Assembly (NCBI GenBank): GCA_022573485.1
Contig: JACZTW010000036.1
Coordinates: forward strand, 1-17,397
Reading direction: 5' to 3'
DNA length: 17,397 nt
Origin: Planctomycetota bacterium
GTDB lineage: Bacteria; Planctomycetota; Phycisphaerae; UBA1845; CAIVHJ01
Shown: positions 7,626-15,212 of the stretch, one piece after another
Layout: each line of letters starts with the position of its first letter
Numbering within the stretch: position 1 is the stretch's first letter
Notes under the pieces: model-generated
What the model was told of the DNA's origin: nothing
Database searches by the model: none
What the model saw: the letters and a program-made list of their open reading frames with translations, nothing else
Position numbers and translations under genes: made by a program

Positions 7626-9088
7626 GCAGTACCGTGACTCGATATGGCATGTTGCTCGCTACGGTGTGGATGGCTGCGGTGGTGTTGCTGCAATTCGAGC
7701 CATTGAACGACGTTGACATTTATTGGCAAGTGCGGCTGGGGCAGTTGATGCTCAATCAGGGGCACTTGGTCACGGCGGATTCCTTCACGTTCACTCATGC
7801 GGGCTCGGTCGTGCCGTGCGTCGGTTGGCTGGCGCAGATCATTTTTGCTGGCCTGTACAACTTGGGTTCGTGGCGGGCGGTGCAGATCGTTCATGTGGTG
7901 CTCTTCGCCGGTGCGTTTTGGGTGGCCGGCCGGTCGGCCGTTGACGGTGCGTCGCGCGAGCGGTGCGGCATCGGGCTGTTCAGCTTGCTGTTCGCTTTGT
8001 TCCTCGGGTTTATTGCCGGCGGCAGTAACAGCATGGTGAGGCCTCAGAGTTTCGGCATCTTTTGCTTCGCGGTGTTGCTGTATGTGGTGCAGAGCGATTG
8101 GCGATTCCGTAGCAAAGTGCTGCTGCTCGTGCCGCTGCTATTGCTTTGGCAGAACACGCATCCGTCGGTGCTGATCGGCGGGGGGGCAGTGGCTGCGATG
8201 GCCGGCGCACATTGGCTGAGCCGCTTTCGGGGGTCGCGTTTGGCGACGCCGTGGGGCTTGACGGGGATCGTGGTGCTGATCGCCCTCGCCCAGTTCGCCA
8301 CGCCGATGGGCTGGCATATTCTGGAAACCAGCGCGACGAATGTGCGTGTGGCCCGCGATTTGCTCGGCGTGTCCGAATGGCTGCCACCCTGGGATGCGTC
8401 CGTGCGAGGTGCGATGGTCGGCTTCGCACTTGCTGCGGCGATTACGCTGGGGCTGTTGATTCGGTTACGGTTTCGCGTGCGGCTTGAAGATGCGGCGCTG
8501 TGTGTGGCATTGACTGTGCTGTCGCTGAGTGCTGCCCGATTCGTTCTCTTTTGGGCTGTGGCGATGGTGCCCGTGTGGAGTCGCTGGATCGAGCAAAGCA
8601 AGCCCGACGGTATTTTCACTTGGCGTGGGGATTTGCCCGTGGGGCGGATTCGTTCGGCGCTGCTTGCGGGCTTCGGCCTGCCGCTGGCGCTGGTTCTACC
8701 GACTCTTTTGCAGGGCGGCGTGGCCGACGAGTTTGCACTCGGCGCCGGGATGACACGTCTTCGAGAAGTCGTGCCGCAGGGTCGGATCTATAATTACCGC
8801 GAGTGGGGCGGGCCGTTGATTCTGGCGGGTCATCCGAACTGGCAGGTGGCCATCGATGGCCGGTTGTATCTCTTTGGCGAAGACGATTGGCACGCATACC
8901 ATGAGGCTGCATTGGGCCGCATTTCGCCTGACGAGTTGGTCCGGCGTTACGATGTCGATGCGTTCTTTCTGCACCCGAGCTACCATCATCGCTTGATCGC
9001 TCAACTCAGAGAGTCGGGCACTTGGCGGGAAGTTCACGCCGACGACTATTGCGTTATCTTTTCGCCTGCAAATCTCGCGGGTGGGTGA
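7622..9088 (+). CDS. Polytopic membrane protein, GT-C-like, with soluble C-terminal domain
   Basis: I do not know a characterised homologue. The 488-aa protein has about ten hydrophobic segments up to residue 365, then a soluble tail (about 366-488). Near the N-terminus, after the first helix, is NDVDIYWQVRLGQLML followed by TADSFTFTHAG and GWLAQIIFAGLY (about 29-80). This resembles the first outer loop of GT-C-type proteins, where an acidic pair sits near the active site. The tail contains REWGGPLIL, VAIDGRLYLFG and a YDVDAFFLHPSYHH stretch. GTG 7622 overlaps the upstream TGA (GTGA), typical of coupled genes; ATG 7649 is an alternative. The stop is 3 bp from the end of the converging sigma-54 activator gene. 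Likely works with the preceding GT87-type protein in cell-envelope glycan assembly, an inference from topology and coupling only. Confidence 0.75.
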   Translation: MSSTVTRYGMLLATVWMAAVVLLQFEPLNDVDIYWQVRLGQLMLNQGHLVTADSFTFTHAGSVVPCVGWLAQIIFAGLYNLGSWRAVQIVHVVLFAGAFWVAGRSAVDGASRERCGIGLFSLLFALFLGFIAGGSNSMVRPQSFGIFCFAVLLYVVQSDWRFRSKVLLLVPLLLLWQNTHPSVLIGGGAVAAMAGAHWLSRFRGSRLATPWGLTGIVVLIALAQFATPMGWHILETSATNVRVARDLLGVSEWLPPWDASVRGAMVGFALAAAITLGLLIRLRFRVRLEDAALCVALTVLSLSAARFVLFWAVAMVPVWSRWIEQSKPDGIFTWRGDLPVGRIRSALLAGFGLPLALVLPTLLQGGVADEFALGAGMTRLREVVPQGRIYNYREWGGPLILAGHPNWQVAIDGRLYLFGEDDWHAYHEAALGRISPDELVRRYDVDAFFLHPSYHHRLIAQLRESGTWREVHADDYCVIFSPANLAGG

Positions 9089-9091
9089 GCG

Positions 9092-10600
9092 TCAGCGCGG
9101 CGGCTTCTTGATTTCATATTTCTTGACGCGGTAGCGGAGATTGTCGCGGCTGATGCCGAGTTCTTTGGCGGCGCGGGTCTGGTTCCAATTGTTGTTCTGG
9201 AGCGCCTTGATAATCATGGCCTTTTCATAGCCCCACAGGCTCGAATCGCCGGCGTCGTCGCCGGCCTGGGCGTGGGCGCCGGCGATTTCGGGCGGCAGGA
9301 TGCTCACGTCAATGATTTGCCCGTCCGACATGAGCACCATTCGTTCCACGACGTTCTGCAATTCGCGAATGTTGCCGGGCCAATCATGGCTGATTAAAAG
9401 CGCCATGGCGTCGTCGCTCAGGACCGGCTTGGCCAGACGCAAGTCCACCGCCGATCGGCTGATAAAGTGTTCCACCAGCAGAGGGATGTCCTCGCGTCGC
9501 TCGCGCAGCGGCGGAATATGGATCGGGAAGACGTTCAGGCGATAGTAGAGATCCTCGCGGAAGCGTTTCTCTTTCATTTCGAGCTGCAAATCGCGGTTGG
9601 TGGCTGCGATGACTCGCACGTCGCAAGCGATTGTCTTCGTGCCGCCGACACGCACGAACTCCTTTTCTTGCAACACACGCAAGAGCTTTACTTGCACGGA
9701 CGGGCTGACCTCGCCGATTTCATCCAGGAAAATCGTGCCTTTGGAGGCCAGCTCGAAGCGCCCCAGCTTTTGTGCGGAGGCGCCGGTGAAGGCGCCTTTC
9801 TCGTGGCCGAACAATTCGCTTTCGAGCAGCGTCTCGGTGAGCGCGGCGCAGTTGACAGCGATGAACGGCTTGTCACTCACTTCCGAATTTTGATGGACAT
9901 ATCGAGCGAGTACTTCCTTGCCGGTGCCGGTATCGCCCAGCAGCAGCACGGTCGCATTGCTGCGGGCCACGCGATTGCAGAGTTCCAGCACCTTGCGCAG
10001 CGGGGCGGATTGGCCGATGATTTGATCGCTCGAACCCATCGTCGAGCGCAGGCCTTCGTTTTCCTTCTTGAGCTGGTGGTGCGCCTGAGCATTGGCCACG
10101 CCGGTGGCGGCGAGGTTGGCGAAGATTTGCAGCAGGCTGAGGTCCTGCTCGTTGAAGTTGTCGGTCCCGATCTTGTTCAGCACCTCGACGACGCCCAGCA
10201 CGCGGTCCTGCTGGATCAAAGGCGCGGCGATCATGCCGCGGGTCTTGAAGCTGCTCTTGTCGTCGATGCCTTTGAAGAAATACTTGTTGCTGCTGACGTC
10301 GGTGACGATCTCGGGCTTGGCGGTCTTGCACACGCGCCCGGCGATGCCCAGATCGGCATCGAACTCCTCGCCCAGCAGCAGATCGCCGCGGTCGCCAACG
10401 GCAGCCTGGAAGATGAGCTTGTCTCTGCGCGCATCGAGGATGAGCACGCTGCTGGCTTCAGCCCGCATCACCGCCGCGGCGGACTGCGCAATGGCCTGCA
10501 ACACGACTTGCGGCTCGAGACTGGACGTGATGGCCGTGGAGGCGTCCAAGAGGGCGGACAATGCCTGAGGCGATAGTCCCGTACTGGATGAGAATCCCAT
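9092..10600 (-). CDS. Sigma-54-dependent transcriptional activator, GAF-AAA+-Fis HTH
   Basis: An enhancer-binding protein that hydrolyses ATP to open promoters held by sigma-54 RNA polymerase. Length 502 aa. GAF sensor domain about residues 25-170, with coiled-coil-like linker to 190. AAA+ domain: Walker A GDTGTGKE 222-229, sigma-54 contact loop GAFTGA 269-274, Walker B TIFLDEIGE 289-297, arginine-finger region RFREDLYYRLNVFPI 346-360, WPGNIREL 407-414. Fis-type helix-turn-helix near 472-497 (NQTRAAKELGISRDNLRYRV). No receiver domain, so control is probably by a small ligand or redox state sensed by GAF, as in NifA or FhlA-type proteins. All catalytic motifs are intact. ATG 10600 has only a weak AGGA 11 nt upstream; a promoter is predicted at 10644-10672. 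Target genes are unknown; no convincing -24/-12 site was seen in the window. Confidence 0.93.
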   Translation of the reverse strand: MGFSSSTGLSPQALSALLDASTAITSSLEPQVVLQAIAQSAAAVMRAEASSVLILDARRDKLIFQAAVGDRGDLLLGEEFDADLGIAGRVCKTAKPEIVTDVSSNKYFFKGIDDKSSFKTRGMIAAPLIQQDRVLGVVEVLNKIGTDNFNEQDLSLLQIFANLAATGVANAQAHHQLKKENEGLRSTMGSSDQIIGQSAPLRKVLELCNRVARSNATVLLLGDTGTGKEVLARYVHQNSEVSDKPFIAVNCAALTETLLESELFGHEKGAFTGASAQKLGRFELASKGTIFLDEIGEVSPSVQVKLLRVLQEKEFVRVGGTKTIACDVRVIAATNRDLQLEMKEKRFREDLYYRLNVFPIHIPPLRERREDIPLLVEHFISRSAVDLRLAKPVLSDDAMALLISHDWPGNIRELQNVVERMVLMSDGQIIDVSILPPEIAGAHAQAGDDAGDSSLWGYEKAMIIKALQNNNWNQTRAAKELGISRDNLRYRVKKYEIKKPPR

Positions 10601-10643
10601 TTGCCCGAATCCTGCAAGACCGTGAACTGGGAAAACTGGGCAT

Positions 10644-10672
10644 TATTTACCACCTTGGCCGGCCCCGGTCAA
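10644..10672 (-). promoter_or_regulatory. Predicted promoter of the sigma-54 activator gene
   Basis: On the minus strand: TTGACC (10667-10672), 17-nt spacer, then TAAATAAT (TAAATA at 10644-10649; the better-matching AATAAT at 10642-10647 has a 19-nt spacer). Leader to ATG 10600 would be about 37 nt. A GGCCGGCC palindrome lies in the spacer. Moderate match, by eye. Confidence 0.4.
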
Positions 10673-10779
10673 CAATTTCGGGAGAGTCGGTGGTCTCGGA
10701 TCGGCAAGAATCGCCGGTGGGCACGCGGCGGTGCGTTCGCGCCACGCCGATGTGAGGTTTTCATGCCGCAGCCCTGCCG

Positions 10780-10807
10780 ATGGAACAACTGGAAGAACGA
10801 GTTCCAT
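10780..10807 (+). promoter_or_regulatory. Inverted repeat in leader of the small exported-protein gene
   Basis: ATGGAAC (10780-10786) and GTTCCAT (10801-10807) are perfect 7-bp arms around a 14-nt loop, ending 4 nt before the GGAGG ribosome site at 10812-10816. The first arm also begins a 9-bp near-direct repeat (TGGAACAAC, TGGAAGAAC). It could be a leader hairpin affecting translation or a protein-binding site; function is inferred. Confidence 0.4.
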
Positions 10808-10821
10808 AGCTGGAGGCCATG

Positions 10822-11073
10822 ATGATGAGAACGAAGGCGGGATCTGCCAAGAGACTGCTGGCCATGCTGGTGATGTCGTGCATGTTCTTGAACCCTGTCG
10901 TCTGCACCGACAATGAGAACTTCAATGAGTTCCGCAGCTCGACCGGGCCGGGGCTGGAGAGCGGGGTGCAGGCCTTGTTTGACGGTGATGCCACCGGATT
11001 CGACACCATCATCGATACGGTCATTTCGGGCTTGTTTGTGATCTTCGCACCCGACTCGGACTCCTCGAACTGA
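10822..11073 (+). CDS. Small exported protein, 83 aa
   Basis: The name of the family is not known to me. Three consecutive ATGs (10819, 10822, 10825) follow GGAGG at 10812-10816; 10822 and 10825 have usable 5- and 8-nt spacing, and I take 10822. The N-terminus is a likely signal peptide: basic RTKAGSAKR, then hydrophobic LLAMLVMSCMFLNPVV, with cleavage or processing near residue 28. The Cys after PVV lacks small residues before it, so a lipoprotein anchor is doubtful. The mature part is short and acidic (FNEFRSSTGPGLESGVQALFDGD) and has a second hydrophobic stretch, IIDTVISGLFVIF (about 63-75), that could sit on or in a membrane. It diverges from the sigma-54 activator gene and is followed by a 6-bp stem-loop 10 nt after its stop. 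A link to that activator is only suggested by position. Confidence 0.7.
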   Translation: MMRTKAGSAKRLLAMLVMSCMFLNPVVCTDNENFNEFRSSTGPGLESGVQALFDGDATGFDTIIDTVISGLFVIFAPDSDSSN

Positions 11074-11083
11074 CCGCCTTGCC

Positions 11084-11099
11084 GCCGCCTTGAGGCGGC
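11084..11099 (+). terminator. Stem-loop after the small exported-protein gene
   Basis: GCCGCC-TTGA-GGCGGC forms a 6-bp GC stem with a 4-nt loop, 10 nt after the TGA at 11071-11073. It lacks a following T-run, so intrinsic termination is uncertain; it may act as an RNA-stabilising or Rho-assisted end. Near-repeats of GGCTTCGGG follow at 11111-11119 and 11125-11133. Confidence 0.35.
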
Positions 11100-11218
11100 T
11101 GCCGGCCACGGGCTTCGGGCTACAGGCTTCGGGGGTCCGGATTGCGCGTCCTGAAGATATCAGAAATAAAACCGAGGGCCTGACAAATGCGCGGAAGTTG
11201 CGCGGTGGGGCGCAGATT

Positions 11219-12532
11219 CTACGACTGCTTGGTGGGCATCGCGAGTGTTGTGACGCGACGCAAATGCCTCACGAGACAGATCCAGATCAGCAGCGCTCCG
11301 GCGAAGGTATTGCAGGCCAGCAAGCGCAGTAGCCCGGATTGGTCGTTGAACCAGGCGAAGAACTTCCAAGTCAAAAACAGCAGTCCCACGCCCACGACGA
11401 AGGCGATAATCTCATTCCTGGGCGGTCGGACGGCTCCGCGGAGCACGGCGGCGGCGTACGCCGGAATGGCCAGCCAAACCCACGTGAAATGGTGAATCGT
11501 TGCGATCTTGTTCGCCAGCAGCAGGGCGCAGATCACGGCGGCGAACTCGAGCGAGATAGTTTCGGATGAGCGGCCGTCTCGCGGGATGGCCCGAAACGTC
11601 AAAACGATGATCGCAAGTCCGGCTGCCAAGCTCAGCATGTCGATCCAAAAGTGCGATTCCATGAGGCGGTCCGCGAACAAGTAAGCGGGATCCGAAACAA
11701 ACACGCGGGCCAGTACGCCGTACACGGATTGGTTGGCAATGTACGCCTGCCCGCCGGAGATTTTCGGCAAGACGTCAAACGCATAGGTACGAAACGGCTC
11801 GATGCCGAGTGAAACGAGCGCGCCGCCGGTCAGGATCAATACAGTGACGACGCACGAGCCTGCGGCCTTCCATTGCCGCTTCCACAAAAGATAGATCCAC
11901 AACAGGCCGAGGTGCGGTTTGACCAAGGCCGCCACGCCGAGCAGCGCTCCGGCGAGCACCGAGCGATCACGCGCCATCAGCCACGCGGCAGACACGATCA
12001 TCGCAAACAAGACGATGTTGACTTGTCCCAGCGACAGCGAATAGGCCATCGGGGGGTACAACAAGGCCAGAACGACGAGGCACGCCGCGAATACAGGACG
12101 CCCGGCCAAGCTGCGCCCCATCAAAGCTCCGACGCACGCGAGCCACAGGCCCGCATTGATCCACACCCAGCATGTTTGGGCGGTGTCGTAGCGGATTCGG
12201 GCGATCCAACTGCCCATCCAGGCGAACTGCGGCGGATAAATGTAGGCGCTGAAGTCCCCGTCGATGCCCATGTCCGCTTTCAACTCCGCAAAGACGTTTC
12301 CGTGCAAGCCGCCTTTGCCGGTTTCGGTTTCGTAGAAGTCGTGGCCGACACTCGCGGCAAACCAAGCGGCGTAGTAGGGCGCAAAATCAAATTTGAATTC
12401 GTGGGCTTCTTTTAAGACGCTCTTGTAGATCCACAGGCCGACGAAGCTGGCTGTGAGCAGGCAGGCGAAGATGACCGCGACTTTCGGCGGGCGCTTGGCG
12501 TCGGCGGATGTCGTTCGATCATCAGCGGGCAT
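11219..12532 (-). CDS. Polytopic membrane protein, GT87 (DUF2029) glycosyltransferase-like
   Basis: Second GT87-type protein in the window, 437 aa, with about ten hydrophobic segments. Landmarks match the family better than the 6357-7625 gene: FDFAPYYAAWFAA with Asp49 in the first outer loop, DFYET, YIYPPQFAWM 97-106, SLGQVNIVLF 167-176 and LVKPHLGLLW 203-212. The family uses polyprenyl-phosphate sugars at the membrane, but donor and acceptor cannot be told here. Start: the open frame extends to 12610, yet that start lies in the -10 box of a strong predicted promoter (12609-12636). ATG 12532 (weak GAGA 5 nt upstream) begins just before the first membrane helix and fits. It lies downstream of the HEAT-repeat gene on the same strand but is separated by 280 bp, a long inverted repeat and its own promoter, so is probably independent. 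Confidence 0.83.
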   Translation of the reverse strand: MPADDRTTSADAKRPPKVAVIFACLLTASFVGLWIYKSVLKEAHEFKFDFAPYYAAWFAASVGHDFYETETGKGGLHGNVFAELKADMGIDGDFSAYIYPPQFAWMGSWIARIRYDTAQTCWVWINAGLWLACVGALMGRSLAGRPVFAACLVVLALLYPPMAYSLSLGQVNIVLFAMIVSAAWLMARDRSVLAGALLGVAALVKPHLGLLWIYLLWKRQWKAAGSCVVTVLILTGGALVSLGIEPFRTYAFDVLPKISGGQAYIANQSVYGVLARVFVSDPAYLFADRLMESHFWIDMLSLAAGLAIIVLTFRAIPRDGRSSETISLEFAAVICALLLANKIATIHHFTWVWLAIPAYAAAVLRGAVRPPRNEIIAFVVGVGLLFLTWKFFAWFNDQSGLLRLLACNTFAGALLIWICLVRHLRRVTTLAMPTKQS

Positions 12533-12608
12533 GTTTCTCACATGGAGAAGCGTGGAGGTTCGTCGCCGCTTTCGCCCGATGACGATTTCGGCCTGGGTAT
12601 CGCGGGGC

Positions 12609-12636
12609 ATTATAGATTATCGCGGAGTGAGGACAA
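12609..12636 (-). promoter_or_regulatory. Predicted sigma-70 promoter of the GT87-type gene
   Basis: On the minus strand: TTGTCC (12631-12636), 16-nt spacer, exact consensus TATAAT (12609-12614). Predicted start near 12602 leaves a leader of about 70 nt to ATG 12532. This is the best -10 box in the window and excludes the longer reading frame start at 12610. Confidence 0.6.
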
Positions 12637-12684
12637 CCATTGATTCGCCAAGGGTAATCGCGCGGTGAGCCGGCGGTCGTGTCA

Positions 12685-12756
12685 TCAGAGACGCGACCGC
12701 GAGGGAGCGGATTGCCCCCGCGAACACAGACCGCTCCCTCACGGTCGCGGCTCTGA
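12685..12756. repeat. 72-bp inverted repeat, intergenic palindrome
   Basis: Two 26-nt arms (12685-12710 and 12731-12756) match at 24 positions around a 20-nt centre. The core is GCGACCG, then GAGGGAGCGG, and its complement. It lies 56 bp after the HEAT-repeat gene stop. As RNA it would form a very stable hairpin and could stop transcription or protect the 3' end, but no T-run follows. From memory, sequences close to the arm recur between genes in planctomycete genomes; this was not checked. Its sequence differs from the element at 32-147. Confidence 0.75.
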
Positions 12757-12812
12757 AAAGACGCTTCTCGCACACGCTTTCTGATGCATGATCCGCGTCG
12801 GCGATCGTTTAC

Positions 12813-15068
12813 TTACCCGCGGTAGTACTTGTCGATGATCGGGACGACCTTGTTGGTGGGCAGGTTCAGCGCTCCCAGCGATTGGCTGGCTGCGCTGCGG
12901 ATGATCAAGTTTGGATCGTTGATGCTCATCTCAACCAAGCGGTTGATCTGTGGCTCGGTCAGGAGGTTGGCGTTGACCTTGGCTGAGGCGGCGAGTGAAT
13001 CAAAGGCAGCCACCCGGAGCGATTCGGTGTTCCCGTCGCCGAGGGCGACTTTGGCAATGGACTGCTGGGCGGTCGGGCTGCTCAAGAGTGCCAAAACAGA
13101 CGCGGCAGCGATTTGGAGCGATTCATCGTCGCCGGCGAGGGCCCGCGTCAGGCCGCCTTCGGCGACATTGGCGTCGTATACAGGGGAATGGCTCATCGCG
13201 ATTTTGCCCAGGGCAGAAGTCGCATCGAGCGCCAGCACCAAGGCGTCGTCGGCCATCAGCGAGGTCTGGCCGACGGTGCGGGCGGCGCGCCGCCACGCCT
13301 GTCGAATCTGCTCTGACGAAGCTTGAGCCGTTACGAACGCGGCCGCCGGGTCGCTCTTCACCAGCATTTCGACAACGCCGAGCTGATCCTCGTTGGTCAG
13401 CAGCACGATCGGCGTCATGGCATACAAGTGGTTGGCGCGGATGGCAGCGACGGTTGCTGAAACGTCCTGATCGGCCGCCAGAACAATCGCGGAGACCGTG
13501 GGGAGTTCCTGCCGGGCGCGTTGCAGCGCGGCGTAGAGATCGCCCTCACCGATGGCGATGGTCTGATCTGCGCGAAGGGCGTCCATCACGCGGTTGCGAT
13601 TGGCTTCATTGGGCTCGATGACCAGGCAATACTGTCCGCCGGTTTGCGAGAGGGCCTCTGCCAGCGTCGGGACCACGCGGTCCGATCCGACAAAGGAAGT
13701 TGAGGGCAGTGCATGGGCCAGTGCCAGCGCCGCCTTGATGCGGACGACTTGATCCGGGAAGTTGAGCGCCTGAGCCAGCGGCTCCATGGCTGCGCCCGGT
13801 CCCACGAGGCTGGCCTCGCCGGCGATCAAACGCAGTGCAGCGATGGCGCCGAGCGCCACGGCCGATTCGCGATCGCGAACAGCCATGTCCAGCACCATGT
13901 GACAGTAGCGCGCCCCAGCCGCTCTGGCGAAATACGCACTTCGCGGAAAGTTCTCGGCTTTGGTCAAGTCGGCGAGGCCAATCTCGTCCGGCTCGACCGA
14001 TTCGACGTCCATGCTGAGTTCCGCCTCGCGGCGAATGTTGGCGCCCAGCCAAATGGCGACGGCTTCGGCCTGGTTGGGTTGCAGGCGCAGAGCCTCTTCG
14101 CTACAGCGCATGGCCATTATTTCATTGAAGATCTCGCGCGGCACCTCCGTACGCTGCAACCGCCCGTCGCGCCAATACCATACGTTGGCGAAATCGACCC
14201 GTGGGTCGGCTTTGACGGAACCGTGATCCGCGTAATACTGCTTCGCCAGATCCAGAAACGCTTCGCCGGGCGCGATGGAGGGCAGGGAGGGACTGCTGGA
14301 GATAATGTTTGATATCGCGTTTTCGACCGTGCTCCGCAGCTCTCGGGAAGATGTCGGGTTTTCAAGAACGGCGAGCAAATGAGGAATGGCCTGCGGATAT
14401 CCGATCTGCCCCAGCGCCTTCACGAGAAACTGCTTGGTCTCGTTGTCGTCCATCTTCAAAGCAATGACCAGCGGATTGACCGCGCTCTTGCCCATCTTTG
14501 GCAGCATGCGAATGATGCGGCTGTGCAGGCGCGACTGAGTATCGTCCTGGAGCGTGCTGACCAGCCAGGGGACGGCATATTCCCCGGAGTCACGCAGTCG
14601 GTTGGTCGCGTTGAACTCCATTTGTGGCTCGCCGCCGAGCTTCTGGATGTTGGCCTTGATGCGTTGCGGGTCTCTACGCATCAACAGTTCGCCTTCACGG
14701 ATCAAGTCCATTACCTGGCTGGCACTTTCGCTGACTTCGATCTTGCTGAGCAGCAAATCGAGCGTCTTGATGCTGTTGGTGTGCTCGTCAGCCCATTTGA
14801 GAATGTCGAGCGGGTCGGGGTTCTTGGCCAGCAGGCTCTTGGCGAAGGCGTCAGCCCGGGCGAACTTGCCCAGCACGGCGTTGTGCAAGAAGTTGGTGAA
14901 CAGAGACTTGGCATCGTCGGTTGCGGTCCGCGTCCTCGAGCCTGCAGTGTTGCCGTCCTCCTGCTGAGCCAGGGAAATCGGCAAGCTTACTTGTAACGCT
15001 GTAAGTCCAGCAATTGCAATGACTAGCGGCACATATGGCGATTTTCGCACGGTGTTCAATGGTTTCAT
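12813..15068 (-). CDS. Secreted HEAT-repeat protein with degenerate receiver-like domain
   Basis: 751 aa from ATG 15068, which has GGAGAG 4 nt upstream (15073-15078). The longer frame to 15113 has no such site. Residues 1-34 form a signal peptide (basic start, hydrophobic PLVIAIAGLTALQVSLPISLA), so the protein is exported. HEAT-like helical repeats occupy about 163-256, 427-477 and 637-747. A helical, TPR-like part lies near 320-352. Residues 479-597 align by pattern with a CheY receiver: CLVIEPNE for strand 1, IVLAAD near the phosphosite, TPIVLLTNE with conserved Thr558, then AAFVT. The acidic pair is E485-P486, the aligned phosphosite is Ala532 or Asp533, and the conserved Lys is Thr580, so phosphorylation is unlikely. 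I infer a protein-binding scaffold in the periplasm. Promoter predicted at 15167-15194; divergent from the metal ATPase gene. Confidence 0.85.
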   Translation of the reverse strand: MKPLNTVRKSPYVPLVIAIAGLTALQVSLPISLAQQEDGNTAGSRTRTATDDAKSLFTNFLHNAVLGKFARADAFAKSLLAKNPDPLDILKWADEHTNSIKTLDLLLSKIEVSESASQVMDLIREGELLMRRDPQRIKANIQKLGGEPQMEFNATNRLRDSGEYAVPWLVSTLQDDTQSRLHSRIIRMLPKMGKSAVNPLVIALKMDDNETKQFLVKALGQIGYPQAIPHLLAVLENPTSSRELRSTVENAISNIISSSPSLPSIAPGEAFLDLAKQYYADHGSVKADPRVDFANVWYWRDGRLQRTEVPREIFNEIMAMRCSEEALRLQPNQAEAVAIWLGANIRREAELSMDVESVEPDEIGLADLTKAENFPRSAYFARAAGARYCHMVLDMAVRDRESAVALGAIAALRLIAGEASLVGPGAAMEPLAQALNFPDQVVRIKAALALAHALPSTSFVGSDRVVPTLAEALSQTGGQYCLVIEPNEANRNRVMDALRADQTIAIGEGDLYAALQRARQELPTVSAIVLAADQDVSATVAAIRANHLYAMTPIVLLTNEDQLGVVEMLVKSDPAAAFVTAQASSEQIRQAWRRAARTVGQTSLMADDALVLALDATSALGKIAMSHSPVYDANVAEGGLTRALAGDDESLQIAAASVLALLSSPTAQQSIAKVALGDGNTESLRVAAFDSLAASAKVNANLLTEPQINRLVEMSINDPNLIIRSAASQSLGALNLPTNKVVPIIDKYYRG

Positions 15069-15157
15069 TGATCTCTCCAATGGATCGGGCAGGAAGGCCC
15101 CTGTTCCGGACATCTCGCATTTACCAAATCATACCTAAGTCTATGCGAACAAGGGGA

Positions 15158-15172
15158 TATAGTTCCACTATA
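15158..15172. promoter_or_regulatory. Palindrome overlapping the HEAT-gene -10 box (operator candidate)
   Basis: TATAGT-TCC-ACTATA is a perfect 6-bp inverted repeat with a 3-nt centre. Its right arm (15167-15172) is the minus-strand -10 hexamer TATAGT and its left arm reaches about the predicted transcription start. This placement suits a repressor site, although a chance palindrome of this size in an AT-rich promoter is possible. Confidence 0.45.
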
Positions 15173-15194
15173 GCTCTTGGTCCGGGACAGTCAA
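15167..15194 (-). promoter_or_regulatory. Predicted sigma-70 promoter of the HEAT-repeat gene
   Basis: On the minus strand: TTGACT (15189-15194), 16-nt spacer, TATAGT (15167-15172), each 5 of 6 to consensus. Start near 15160 gives a leader of about 90 nt to ATG 15068. Confidence 0.6.
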
Positions 15195-15212
15195 TAAATC
15201 TTCTGACTTCAG

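Noticed and set aside
9467..10576. 369-aa plus-strand frame opposite the sigma-54 activator
   Set aside because: Mirror of the activator coding sequence; the activator has all family motifs, this frame has none.
10718..10734. Sigma-54 -24/-12 promoter before the small exported-protein gene (GGGCAC ... GTGC)
   Set aside because: GG and GC are separated by 11 nt rather than 10 and the -12 side lacks TT; too weak to call.
10822..10914. Lipoprotein signal in the small exported protein
   Set aside because: The Cys follows Pro-Val-Val; a lipobox needs a small residue directly before Cys.
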